DNA of 64,000 nt from Nitrospira sp. (GTDB taxonomy: Bacteria; Nitrospirota; Nitrospiria; Nitrospirales; Nitrospiraceae). The translations under genes were made by a program, and so were the position numbers. The notes under the pieces were generated by a model. That model was not told the origin of the DNA. It did no database searches and saw nothing but the letters and a program-made list of their open reading frames with translations. Of the stretch, positions 18,826 through 27,967 are shown in pieces. The DNA lies in contig JANDJL010000011.1 in assembly GCA_024330965.1 (NCBI GenBank), positions 20,091-84,090 of the forward strand. Reading direction: 5' to 3'. Every line of letters begins with the position of its first letter. Position 1 is the first letter of the stretch.

Positions 18826-20742
18826 TCAATGGCTTCCAGCCGGTTGTGGGATAGCCCCAGGAACCCCGACTTTTGCCTCAACCGGAGCCTTCTTTGCCGT
18901 CAAACTGCCGAGCCAGAAGACAAAGAGAATGCTGATCCAGAAAAACAGAACGTTGGCCGAGATCACATTGGCGGCAAACCCTACCGTATGGGTATAGGCC
19001 CACGGAGAGTTATCCCGCATAATTTCATTGACATGCCAAAAGAGACGAACCGAGGAACGAATATACCCCATCAATCCCATCATCCAGGTAAAAGCAGTTG
19101 CCAGCATGATGAGAGCATACTGGGAGCGGGCTGAAATTTTGCCCCATTCGATGGGCCCCATCTGCTTGGCACCTTTCATCATCATACTATTGAGGGTGAA
19201 CATGAAAAAGAGGCACGACAGAGTCGTTGCAACTTGCGGCACAGACAGGCCAACACGCACGTTCGCAGGAATGTAATAGCCGTAAATCGCAAGGAATATG
19301 ATGTTTATATATGCGCAGGTAAAAAACACCCCCATAAAGATATTGCCGAACCTTGCCCATGACACAGTTGAAACCTTGTTACCCCTCATGTACCACACAA
19401 AGCTCAGCACCGTGGTCGTGATGATGACGTTGATGCCACCATTCTTCGCTGACATGACTCCATAGTTACCCAGAACTGGGTGCTGCTGCCCTCCCATCGC
19501 CTTCAATTCGGCCGGCGTCATCACCATGGTATGAGGGGTAATAAAGACCATAAACCCGCAGGCCAACAAAAAGACCAGGTACTTGATATACCGCTGATAC
19601 TTCTCGGCACCCCGCATACGGCCCATGGCCTGCCATAAGTAATAATTGGTGCTCAAGAACAGAATTCCTATCATAGTAGCCTGGATAATAAACAGCCACG
19701 CCAGCAGACCGCCCATGAGCGTGATCCCCATTTGCTGCCTGTAGGCATAGACCTCTCTCATCAGCCAATAGCCTGCAAATGGGAGAGGAATGAGGAACGC
19801 CACCCCGAGCGCCATTGCGATATAACCCATCCAATCGTAATGGGCTCGCTCTTCATCGGTCTTTGCAGCCAAAAACTTATAGGCCGCATAGGCAGCCACA
19901 ACACCGCCCCCGAATGCCATGTTCCCGAGAATACGATGGAGATTTAGCGGATTCCACAAAGCCGTATGAATGACGTGCCAAATGTTGCCCAGATAGCGAC
20001 CCTGTTCATCAACGCCGGCAGGCGACATCATGAAACCAATCCATGAATTCGCCAGGAACATGAGCAGCGTGCCAATCACGTTCAGCACGACAGACATGCT
20101 CAGGTGAATCCACTTCAGGAACCCCTCTTTCATCTTGTCCCAGCCATAATAATAAATGTAGAGGGTTCCACTCTCCGCCACAAACATCAAGGCATAGATA
20201 TGCATCACGGGACGGAAGATGCTTGAGAGGTACGAGAAAAAGGTCGGATATAGCGTCAGGAATGTAAAAATAAGAATCCCGCCCAGGATGGCCGTCAACG
20301 AGTAGGCGGTCAGACTGATCTTAATAAAGTCGTATGCCAGTTGGTCATATCGCTTGGCAAGCGCCTTATCTTTGGTGACCACCCCCATGAACTCAATGAT
20401 CATGCAGAAAATCGGGACGGCAAGAACAAAGCTTCCATAATAAAGGTGCTGCTGATTGGCAAACCAGAGCAACACCCGACTTTCAAAGTTGTATCGCGGA
20501 TAATCGGTGGGGCTATCCGTTGTCTTAGGAGCAGGAGCGCCAACCACAATGCCTTCGGTCTTGTAGTAGACATCCCGTGCCTTTTCAACTTTTTCGCCCT
20601 CTTTCTGCGCTCCCTCGGCGACTGGAGCCTCTTCACCTGTAGCCGGCGACGGAAGCGCCATAACGATCGGAAGCAGAAGAGCAACAACCATCGCGCTCAG
20701 CGCAATGATCGAGAGTAACTTCTTCCGGGTTACGACACCCAT
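18826..20742 (-). CDS. Cytochrome bd-like ubiquinol/terminal oxidase-family membrane subunit (copy 1)
   Basis: 638 aa, many TM segments; SRVLLWFANQQHLYYGSFVLAVPIFC resembles the CydA N-terminal helix; paralogous to the 24342..26219 gene. Confidence 0.75.
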   Translation of the reverse strand: MGVVTRKKLLSIIALSAMVVALLLPIVMALPSPATGEEAPVAEGAQKEGEKVEKARDVYYKTEGIVVGAPAPKTTDSPTDYPRYNFESRVLLWFANQQHLYYGSFVLAVPIFCMIIEFMGVVTKDKALAKRYDQLAYDFIKISLTAYSLTAILGGILIFTFLTLYPTFFSYLSSIFRPVMHIYALMFVAESGTLYIYYYGWDKMKEGFLKWIHLSMSVVLNVIGTLLMFLANSWIGFMMSPAGVDEQGRYLGNIWHVIHTALWNPLNLHRILGNMAFGGGVVAAYAAYKFLAAKTDEERAHYDWMGYIAMALGVAFLIPLPFAGYWLMREVYAYRQQMGITLMGGLLAWLFIIQATMIGILFLSTNYYLWQAMGRMRGAEKYQRYIKYLVFLLACGFMVFITPHTMVMTPAELKAMGGQQHPVLGNYGVMSAKNGGINVIITTTVLSFVWYMRGNKVSTVSWARFGNIFMGVFFTCAYINIIFLAIYGYYIPANVRVGLSVPQVATTLSCLFFMFTLNSMMMKGAKQMGPIEWGKISARSQYALIMLATAFTWMMGLMGYIRSSVRLFWHVNEIMRDNSPWAYTHTVGFAANVISANVLFFWISILFVFWLGSLTAKKAPVEAKVGVPGAIPQPAGSH

Positions 20743-20823
20743 GAAAATACCTCCTTCACAAGCAGGACAATTACGCTAGAATTTTTTGTTCTCGCCGCCT
20801 ATCTCCATTCACGTTCGCTCAGC

Positions 20824-20955
20824 CTACTGGCGGAAGAGATACCAAAAATCCAACCCTTGCATATCCATCAAGTAATGATCGATCAACGTAAAGTACCCCA
20901 CCGCGATGACCAACGATACAATCACTGCGATGACCGGATTGTTCAGTGCGCTCAT
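20824..20955 (-). CDS. Single-TM microprotein, 43 aa
   Basis: MSALNNPVIAVIVSLVIAVGYFTLIDHYLMDMQGLDFWYLFRQ; purine-rich GAGGAGAGAAGAGGT upstream of ATG at 20955; the track gives a longer 65-aa version. Confidence 0.7.
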   Translation of the reverse strand: MSALNNPVIAVIVSLVIAVGYFTLIDHYLMDMQGLDFWYLFRQ

Positions 20956-21039
20956 ACCTCTTCTCTCCTCTTGACCATTTACCCCTCTTTCACAAAAAAA
21001 CCGCTTGGGCCCGAACTGCACCCTGACATTCCTGGACTG

Positions 21040-21165
21040 TTAGCAGGGGCACTGAATACCCGCAAACCAATAAAAAAACCACAGCCCGACGGCACAGGTA
21101 ATATAGAAAATCATCTTGCCGATTTTGATTTTAACATCGCTATCCTGCTGTGTTGCCTCTGCCAT
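21040..21165 (-). CDS. Single-TM microprotein, 41 aa, C-terminal CPC
   Basis: My reading of the minus strand: MAEATQQDSDVKIKIGKMIFYITCAVGLWFFYWFAGIQCPC; AAGGAGC upstream; not in the supplied ORF track. Confidence 0.65.
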   Translation of the reverse strand: MAEATQQDSDVKIKIGKMIFYITCAVGLWFFYWFAGIQCPC

Positions 21166-21294
21166 CTATAGCTCCTTGTTCCTGATTAAGAGGAATGAAC
21201 GACCGGCCTTACGTTTCTTGACAGAGAGGTGACCCTGTGTTAATCAACTCCTCGCAAACGCGGTATGAACTTTTGAAGTTGCAAGGAAAAAATT

Positions 21295-21399
21295 ATGTCA
21301 AAAAATGCAAAAGTGTTTGACATTATAGTTTTGGCGGGAATGGTTGTCAACATCATTTTGGCCGTGTTTTTGATCCTGTACTACTTCGACTTTCTCTAA
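21295..21399 (+). CDS. Single-TM microprotein, 34 aa, plus strand
   Basis: MSKNAKVFDIIVLAGMVVNIILAVFLILYYFDFL; AAGGA upstream of ATG; not in the supplied ORF track. Confidence 0.55.
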   Translation: MSKNAKVFDIIVLAGMVVNIILAVFLILYYFDFL

Positions 21400-21401
21400 C
21401 A

Positions 21402-22313
21402 TCAAGTCTTTGCTTTTCTCTCTTCATTTTCGGAAATTTCCGACGTTGCACAGCGAAACCCTATGGTCTCATCTCGGAAGTCAGGCATCATTTTGCTTCG
21501 ACTCGTAATGCGGATGTCGGCGCCGGTGGTCGTGTATCCTCCCCCTCGAAGCACCCGATAGGTCCCATACTCAGGACCTGTAGGGTCCTTGTCAGGTGAA
21601 TCTCTATAATATGTTTCTTGGTACCAATCGGCGACCCATTCCATCACGTTGCCCGCTCCATCCATGACTCCATATGGGCTCTGGTCCGTTTTGAAACTGC
21701 CAACCGGAGCAGACACCTCGTATCCATCATGCACTCGAGCCCAGTTGGCGCCGTTGGCCAACCCGTTATTCCCCCAAGGCCAGAGCCTCCCGTCGCTACC
21801 GCGCATGGCCTTTTCCCACTCCGCCTCCGTCGGAAGACGCCTCCCCTTCCATCGGCAATATGCCTCTGCATCGTCCCAGGAAACGTACACGACCGGTTGA
21901 TTAGGCCCCTTCATCTTTCCGCCGCTCTTGGCATACCGTGCCGGCAAACCCGGTTTTCGATGTCCGGTCGCCAGAACAAATTGCTGATATTGAGAATTAG
22001 TCACTTCGTATCGATCGATGAAAAACTCTTCTAAATAAATTGTCCGTTGCGGTTGTTCGTCAAATCCTCCACTCTCGGTCCCACGAATAAACGGTCCGGC
22101 TGGAATCCTCACCATCTCTTCTTCGATCGGCTCTTCTTTGGACACAGTGTCGGCCTCTGGTCCATCTATGGGGATCGCCTCTCCCGGAATCGCTCCCCCC
22201 AACGGCTCTTCATATGGCGTTAGTGTTGTACCCTTCATAATGCCCGCTATGGGAAGAGCGGCACAGACCAACACCACGATCAGAAACACGACTTTGAACT
22301 TTGTCTCGAGCAT
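21402..22313 (-). CDS. Membrane-anchored SUMF1/FGE-sulfatase-domain protein
   Basis: N-terminal TM; MVRIPAGPFIRGTESGGFDEQPQRTIYLEEFFIDRYEVTNSQY, RLPTEAEWEKA, GNVMEWVADWY, VLRGGGY, GFRCA. Confidence 0.85.
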   Translation of the reverse strand: MLETKFKVVFLIVVLVCAALPIAGIMKGTTLTPYEEPLGGAIPGEAIPIDGPEADTVSKEEPIEEEMVRIPAGPFIRGTESGGFDEQPQRTIYLEEFFIDRYEVTNSQYQQFVLATGHRKPGLPARYAKSGGKMKGPNQPVVYVSWDDAEAYCRWKGRRLPTEAEWEKAMRGSDGRLWPWGNNGLANGANWARVHDGYEVSAPVGSFKTDQSPYGVMDGAGNVMEWVADWYQETYYRDSPDKDPTGPEYGTYRVLRGGGYTTTGADIRITSRSKMMPDFRDETIGFRCATSEISENEERKAKT

Positions 22314-22320
22314 GCCCGCC

Positions 22321-23241
22321 TCATGGAGCAGCAACTGATCCGTTTTCTTGATCAACATCCGCTGCGCAACGGATTCCGATCGTGATATCCGCACGCCAGT
22401 GTTTTGCCGCAAATCGCTTGGAGAGTCTCGCATTATGCGCTGTTTCTCTCCATGATCCGCCGCGGACCACTTTGAGGTCGCCGTCCTCCGGCCCCTTGGG
22501 ATCACGATACGGAGACTTCTTGTAATAGTTCTCGTCGTACGAATCGGCGACCCACTCCGCAACATTGCCAGTCATATCATACAGTCCGTACGGACTCCGC
22601 CCCGTCTCAAACGAACCGGGAGGAGCAAGATATTTATACCCGTCTTCGCTCCCATCCAAATTGGCGTGATCCGGAGCAAACTTATCGCCCCATGCGTACT
22701 TCCTCTTCCCCTCGCCGCGGCCTGCCTTTTCCCATTCCGCCTCCGTGGGAAGGCGCTTGCCGGCCCATTTACAATAGGCCGCCGCGTCGCTCCAAGAGAC
22801 GCTCATGGCGGCAAACTCGGGTTGCAGCAGCTTAGATTGGTCGTCCTCAAACACTTCGATCCTCGGCATCGGGCGCTTCGTCATTTTGGCAAATCGCATA
22901 TATTCCGCCTGCGTCACTTCCTTCAAATCAATATAGAATCCTTTTAAGAACACTTGATGTTCGGGGGCTTCGTCCGGATCACCGTCGTTGCTCCCCATAA
23001 TGAACGGCCCCTCCGGGATATGGACCATTTCACGTCCTTCGTCGCCGATTTTTGTTTTGTACATCGAATAGTCTTGGGACATCGCTTTGGGCGCAGCCGC
23101 CTGAGTTTCGGATGCCACGGATTTCGCAAGTTCTTTGATCTTGTTCGCCTTATACGACTCATACACCAGCATGCCGATCAGTCCAAAAAACGACGCAAAG
23201 ACAAAAATGATCGACCCATACAACACGCCTCTATTTTCCAC
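22321..23241 (-). CDS. Membrane-anchored SUMF1/FGE-sulfatase-domain protein (second copy)
   Basis: N-terminal TM; MVHIPEGPFIMGSNDGDPDEAPEHQVFLKGFYID, RLPTEAEWEKAGRG, GNVAEWVADSYD, VVRGGSWRE, GIRCA. Confidence 0.86.
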   Translation of the reverse strand: MENRGVLYGSIIFVFASFFGLIGMLVYESYKANKIKELAKSVASETQAAAPKAMSQDYSMYKTKIGDEGREMVHIPEGPFIMGSNDGDPDEAPEHQVFLKGFYIDLKEVTQAEYMRFAKMTKRPMPRIEVFEDDQSKLLQPEFAAMSVSWSDAAAYCKWAGKRLPTEAEWEKAGRGEGKRKYAWGDKFAPDHANLDGSEDGYKYLAPPGSFETGRSPYGLYDMTGNVAEWVADSYDENYYKKSPYRDPKGPEDGDLKVVRGGSWRETAHNARLSKRFAAKHWRADITIGIRCAADVDQENGSVAAP

Positions 23242-23258
23242 GCCATCTCCCCCGTCGT

Positions 23259-23642
23259 TTAGGGTTGCGGCGGCGACGGCTCCGTACGATCCGACGAGGC
23301 CTTCTTAGCCGCACGAAAATCCAGCAGCATCGACACTTGGACACCGAGGAATCCGCCCATCGCAGCACCAGCCCCCGCGCCTACCCAAACCCTCTCAACA
23401 TCCGCTACCAACCATGCCAGCGCCCCTCCCAGTAAAGTTCCCGTCATAATGCTCACAAGAAACCGGCGTCCACCCAAAAACCCAACGACACCGCCCAACA
23501 AGAGCCCCACCAGAATGGCAAGGGGCAACGCTCCCCACCCCATGACCATCCCAATCAGAGTTCCGACGGTACCCATCACCGCCATCCCCAAAAGGATGTC
23601 CAGGATTGTCCCCATCGGCATCTCTCGGACTCGCTGATTCAT
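23259..23642 (-). CDS. Small Gly-rich multi-TM membrane protein
   Basis: Hydrophobic Gly-rich helices ([35 protein letters not shown]); co-directional between SUMF and DUF3047 genes. Confidence 0.6.
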   Translation of the reverse strand: MNQRVREMPMGTILDILLGMAVMGTVGTLIGMVMGWGALPLAILVGLLLGGVVGFLGGRRFLVSIMTGTLLGGALAWLVADVERVWVGAGAGAAMGGFLGVQVSMLLDFRAAKKASSDRTEPSPPQP

Positions 23643-23652
23643 CGGTCTTAAC

Positions 23653-24342
23653 TCACTGTTTCATCTTTACCGGAAGCGCCATCAGCGGCCCGATGTCGAT
23701 CTCGACACCGGGTCCCGCAACAATCGAGATTCCCCATGCCCTTGGCGCGGGCTCATGCCCATGAATCTTCTTGAAATCTTCATAGACGTTCACACGTTCC
23801 TCAAACCATTGTCCCAGCGCCGTGGTCCCGCTTCGGACCACGATCTCCGACCCACTGAACATCCCTCCCTCGGTGAGCGTGCCTTCGGGCTTCGAGGGAC
23901 TCCAGACGTATTTCGTGAAGACTGGAATAAACAGAAGATCGGTATCAAGCGAGGCATAGACGGCGGCGAGCGGTTCAGTCCCTGTCGGCGCCTTCAACAA
24001 TCGCCATCGCCAAGTCAGGACCGGATAGGCTTTGGGATCCCAATCGATCTTCTTTTTTTTGATCCGTTGCCCCGCGTCCTTCGCTGACAAAAAGACGTCG
24101 CCGTTCTCCGATTGAACTTTATAGGCCTCACGACCTTTTGACTTGCTCCGTTGGCTTTCGTGTTCCCAATGCGAAGGAAACCCGTCGGCATCTTTCATTT
24201 TGAAATCTTCCAAGATCAGGACTTGGTCTTCCGCCAGACCGAAATCAGGCCGGGAGACAAATCCGATCGCCACAAGAGCGATGATCATGGTTTGAATCGG
24301 CACCTTCCATCGCATCAACTTCCCCCTCTCCCTCTCATTCAT
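23653..24342 (-). CDS. DUF3047 family protein
   Basis: [66 protein letters not shown] pattern; ATGA overlap with the upstream bd-like gene. Confidence 0.7.
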   Translation of the reverse strand: MNERERGKLMRWKVPIQTMIIALVAIGFVSRPDFGLAEDQVLILEDFKMKDADGFPSHWEHESQRSKSKGREAYKVQSENGDVFLSAKDAGQRIKKKKIDWDPKAYPVLTWRWRLLKAPTGTEPLAAVYASLDTDLLFIPVFTKYVWSPSKPEGTLTEGGMFSGSEIVVRSGTTALGQWFEERVNVYEDFKKIHGHEPAPRAWGISIVAGPGVEIDIGPLMALPVKMKQ

Positions 24343-26219
24343 CAGGTTTCATGCGAAGAGACCGGCGACAACAGCGGCGCATTCGTATTATGACGCTCTT
24401 CTCCCATTACCGGTCGCCGACCCCATTGACACATCCAAAAGAGAACCAGCACCGCTCCCCAAAAGACCACCATGTTCAATGTCACCATTTTCGCGGCGAA
24501 CGCCAGATCCGGAGTAAACGCCCAGGGCGACACGTCGGCCATCACTTCGCTCACGTGCCACGCCAATCGACCTGATGAGCGAATATAGCCCATCAGCCCC
24601 ATCACCCAACTGAAGGCCGCCGCCATTATAAACAGCACCACCATCCCACGCGCTGGAATGTTCCCCCATTGGATCGGCCCATGAACGATCGACCGCTTCA
24701 GCATGGCGCGATTGATCAACAATCCGACGACAATGACCGTCAAGGTCGTGAAGGCTTGCGGCGCCGATAATCCCACTCGAATGTTCGCCGGCAGATAGAA
24801 TCCATAAACGGACAGCCCCACGACATTTGCGAGACCGACCGCAAACAGTATCGCGATCACCACGTTGCCCGTTGTGACCCACGGCACCGTCATGGTCCGA
24901 TTCGCCCGCCGCATATACAAGAAGCTGAGGGCCGTACAGAGGAGAATGACGTTGATGGCTCCATTCTTGGACGACATGACTCCATAGTTCCCAATAACCG
25001 GATGCTGCGCGCCACCCATCGCCTTCATCTCTCCCGCCGACATGAGCAGCGTATGAGGAGTCAACCAAATGAACAGCGCCAACAAGAGTCCCCCGAACAC
25101 CAATTGATAGTAGGGTTGATATCGTTCCGCTCCCTTCAACCGTGCCATGCCTTGCCAGATGTAATAATTGATGCCCAGAAAGAGAGCCCCGATCAGCAAC
25201 GCCTGCACGACAAACATCCAGGTCAGCAGCCCTCCCATCATGGTCACGCCCATAGTCTGCCGAAATGCAAAAACCGACCGCATCAACCAATACCCGGCGA
25301 TCGGCATGGGCACCAACGCGCATACCGTCACGACGAGAAAGACGTACCCCACCCAATCAAAATAGGCCCGTTCCTCGGTCGTCTTGGCGGTGAAGAACCG
25401 GTAACAGGCGTACGCCAACACGACCGCCCCTCCGGACATGATGTCGGCCAGAAACCGATGCACGTTGAGCGGATTCCAGAGGACGGAATGCAACAGATGC
25501 CACCCATTCCCAAGAAACCGACCTTGAGCATCCACGCCCGCCGGCGCCATCATGAATGCGGACCAGGCATTGGCCAACAGCAACAGAGCGGTCCCCACGA
25601 TGTTCGTCGCAACCCCGATGGCCGCATGTATCCATTTCAGGCCCCGCTCGGTCATCCGATCCCAACTATAGTAATACAAGATCAGGAGCACGGACTCGAT
25701 CACGAATACGGCGGCATAGGCCGGCATAAACGATTTGAAAGTTCCGCCCATGTAAGTCATGAAGCTCGGATAGAGCCCGATAAACATCGCGAGCATCAGA
25801 CTTCCGATGATGGCGGTCACGGAGAGCGCCAACACCGCCACCTTCGCCAGATCTCTTGCCAACCCGTCATACCGGAGCGACAACGCCGGCTTGGAGGTCA
25901 TCAACCCCAGAAATTCCAGCAGGGCGCAAAAGAGCGGCAACGCCAACACGAATCCGCCGAAATACGTGTGCTGTTGGGTTACAAACCACACCAGGGCCCG
26001 GCTGTCGAATGAGCCAATCTGCGGGTACGCCGTTTCGTGCGGGGCAGGCGCGGCGGGACCTTGCGGCACGCCGGGCGTGTTGAAATAGACGTCCAGCGAC
26101 TCCTCAGCTAAGGAAGCCCCTTCCATACCGAGCCCCAACAAGACGACCAGGGCCGCGATGGCTCCCATCAGATCGAGCGCTCCCCATTTCTCTCGTCGCA
26201 AACGACCCCGAACGACCAT
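24342..26219 (-). CDS. Cytochrome bd-like oxidase-family membrane subunit (copy 2)
   Basis: Homologous along its length to the 18826..20742 product (SRALVWFVTQQHTYFGGFVLALPLFC, WHLLHSVLWNPLNVHRFL, YGFYLPANIRVGLSAPQ); start taken as MVVRGRLRREK at 26219. Confidence 0.75.
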   Translation of the reverse strand: MVVRGRLRREKWGALDLMGAIAALVVLLGLGMEGASLAEESLDVYFNTPGVPQGPAAPAPHETAYPQIGSFDSRALVWFVTQQHTYFGGFVLALPLFCALLEFLGLMTSKPALSLRYDGLARDLAKVAVLALSVTAIIGSLMLAMFIGLYPSFMTYMGGTFKSFMPAYAAVFVIESVLLILYYYSWDRMTERGLKWIHAAIGVATNIVGTALLLLANAWSAFMMAPAGVDAQGRFLGNGWHLLHSVLWNPLNVHRFLADIMSGGAVVLAYACYRFFTAKTTEERAYFDWVGYVFLVVTVCALVPMPIAGYWLMRSVFAFRQTMGVTMMGGLLTWMFVVQALLIGALFLGINYYIWQGMARLKGAERYQPYYQLVFGGLLLALFIWLTPHTLLMSAGEMKAMGGAQHPVIGNYGVMSSKNGAINVILLCTALSFLYMRRANRTMTVPWVTTGNVVIAILFAVGLANVVGLSVYGFYLPANIRVGLSAPQAFTTLTVIVVGLLINRAMLKRSIVHGPIQWGNIPARGMVVLFIMAAAFSWVMGLMGYIRSSGRLAWHVSEVMADVSPWAFTPDLAFAAKMVTLNMVVFWGAVLVLFWMCQWGRRPVMGEERHNTNAPLLSPVSSHET

Positions 26220-26220
26220 G

Positions 26221-27273
26221 CTACACCTTTGATCCAGGAACAGTCGGCATCGGCGTGCCCACATGTTTTGCTTTTCCAAGAATGCCCATCACAAAAGGAC
26301 ACCGAAGCAGGGCATCATCGATCTTTTGTCCTTGTTGTTCTTCAACGTGCCGGCGATACCCCAAATAGTATCCGTAGAGCGCCATGACTCCGCTCACAAA
26401 GGCCCCGATGGTAACGGAAAAACCGGGCGAGATGGTCGGCAGTTGCAATACAAACAGACCGACACCCATCGCGACCAAATAGTACGTGGACGAAAACGCA
26501 AGCCCCGGCCACCACCAATACTTGAAGAGCTCGGAAAGACTCGTCGCGGCGAACCGCGCTGTCCATGAGGCTCGTCCGCTCAGACCGCCGAAATAGGCAC
26601 ACAAGGTGATCGCGCCCCCCAGCAACGTCACGGCGAGCAATGGCACGATGACCGTCTGCTGCCCCATAACCACCTGATCGAGGGAAGCGGCTGCCGCACC
26701 GATCACCAATCCGGCCGCTACCCAAGGACCGACCTGGACCGCGAAGCCCCTTATCATTGCTCGCAACGGTGCTCCGTCCGGGAATGTGGGAAACGGTTTT
26801 CCCATTGCGGCGATCCGACGCACATGGCCGATTTCGAACGCGTCCCGCGCAACCGACGTACAAGCGACCATGATCGCCATCATGGCAGGACCATCCGGAT
26901 GGTGCAGGTAGTTGTACCCCACCATCCATAACAGCGCCAACACCAACAATGAGAGCTGCACGCCGTAGACCGCTCCGATCCAGAAAATCATCCAGGCGAG
27001 AACACGTCCGCCGTCTTGGCGGGCAATCACCGCCCAGGAGGCGGATCGCCCGATCCGATAGGCGAGCAGAGCCGTCGCCATTGCGATCAGACCGCTTAAC
27101 GAAAGCAATATCAGCGGCTCCGCGATCGGAACCAGGTGTTTGGCCATGCGATACACCACGAACGCGCCCAAGCCCGACACAAGCATGATCGTCCGTTTCC
27201 GCTTTCGGACGGACTCCTCCGTCACAGCCAGGCTCAAACTGGGAAGCACCCGCAAGGCCATCCGATGCAACAT
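26221..27273 (-). CDS. Polytopic membrane protein of unknown function
   Basis: Multiple predicted TM segments; start assumed at MLHRMALRV (27273); the longer ORF N-terminus overlaps the PCP_red gene and looks non-coding. Confidence 0.6.
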   Translation of the reverse strand: MLHRMALRVLPSLSLAVTEESVRKRKRTIMLVSGLGAFVVYRMAKHLVPIAEPLILLSLSGLIAMATALLAYRIGRSASWAVIARQDGGRVLAWMIFWIGAVYGVQLSLLVLALLWMVGYNYLHHPDGPAMMAIMVACTSVARDAFEIGHVRRIAAMGKPFPTFPDGAPLRAMIRGFAVQVGPWVAAGLVIGAAAASLDQVVMGQQTVIVPLLAVTLLGGAITLCAYFGGLSGRASWTARFAATSLSELFKYWWWPGLAFSSTYYLVAMGVGLFVLQLPTISPGFSVTIGAFVSGVMALYGYYLGYRRHVEEQQGQKIDDALLRCPFVMGILGKAKHVGTPMPTVPGSKV

Positions 27274-27359
27274 CTTGTCCCCACCAAACGTGACGCCCAA
27301 GGAAAGAAGCAGCCCACCGGTCGCGCGGTCCTGCGCAACGTTCTCCGCTTCCCAGGTCC

Positions 27360-27854
27360 TTATGTCCTTTGAGCTCCCATTCCAAAATACTTCGCCTTGA
27401 CCTCTTCCATCAGCGACACGGTCACGACATTCATCCCTCGCTCGACCGCCGTGCGTTCCAGCTCGATCTTCGCCATCGCTCGCACAGCGGGCGGCACCTT
27501 CCCCAATCGCCGTTCCGCTTCCGGTTCCCACTCGATCCGTTCGTCGGACGGCGGGCGGAGCAGCGAATCATACGTAATAACCCTGGCATCTCGGGCCCTA
27601 GCCCATTCTTCCGCTTCCTGCCGAACAAGTGCCGCCAAGTAAGGCGGCATTCGGTCCAGCCGATGCAGTGCCTCGTCCGTCCACATCAATCGATCGACCA
27701 ATCCACCGACCTGCCCCGCCGGCACATCGACCCCTACCCTCAGCCCACAACCACGACATTCTGATCGAACAAACCACTGAGGTACCCCGCCTTCGCAAAC
27801 CTGTTCCTCAATCCCTTCCGTGTGCATCCACCGGCCGCACCCGCACGTCAACAT
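27360..27854 (-). CDS. PCP_red (protochlorophyllide reductase C-terminal-like) domain protein with N-terminal Cys motifs
   Basis: Two PCP_red-like units: DEALHRLDRMPPYLAALVRQEAEEWARARDARVITYDSLL and EPEAERRLGKVPPAVRAMAKIELERTAVERGMNVVTVSLMEEVKAKYFG; N-terminal CGCG..CRGCG. Confidence 0.72.
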   Translation of the reverse strand: MLTCGCGRWMHTEGIEEQVCEGGVPQWFVRSECRGCGLRVGVDVPAGQVGGLVDRLMWTDEALHRLDRMPPYLAALVRQEAEEWARARDARVITYDSLLRPPSDERIEWEPEAERRLGKVPPAVRAMAKIELERTAVERGMNVVTVSLMEEVKAKYFGMGAQRT

Positions 27855-27967
27855 TGCCCGTCACCCACAAACCCTTGCTCAGGAGATAGAAATTTCCATC
27901 GCTTCTCGAACTCCAAACCCTTCGATCATCACGCACCGTTCCCTCCCCCACCCATCCCCATCCGACC

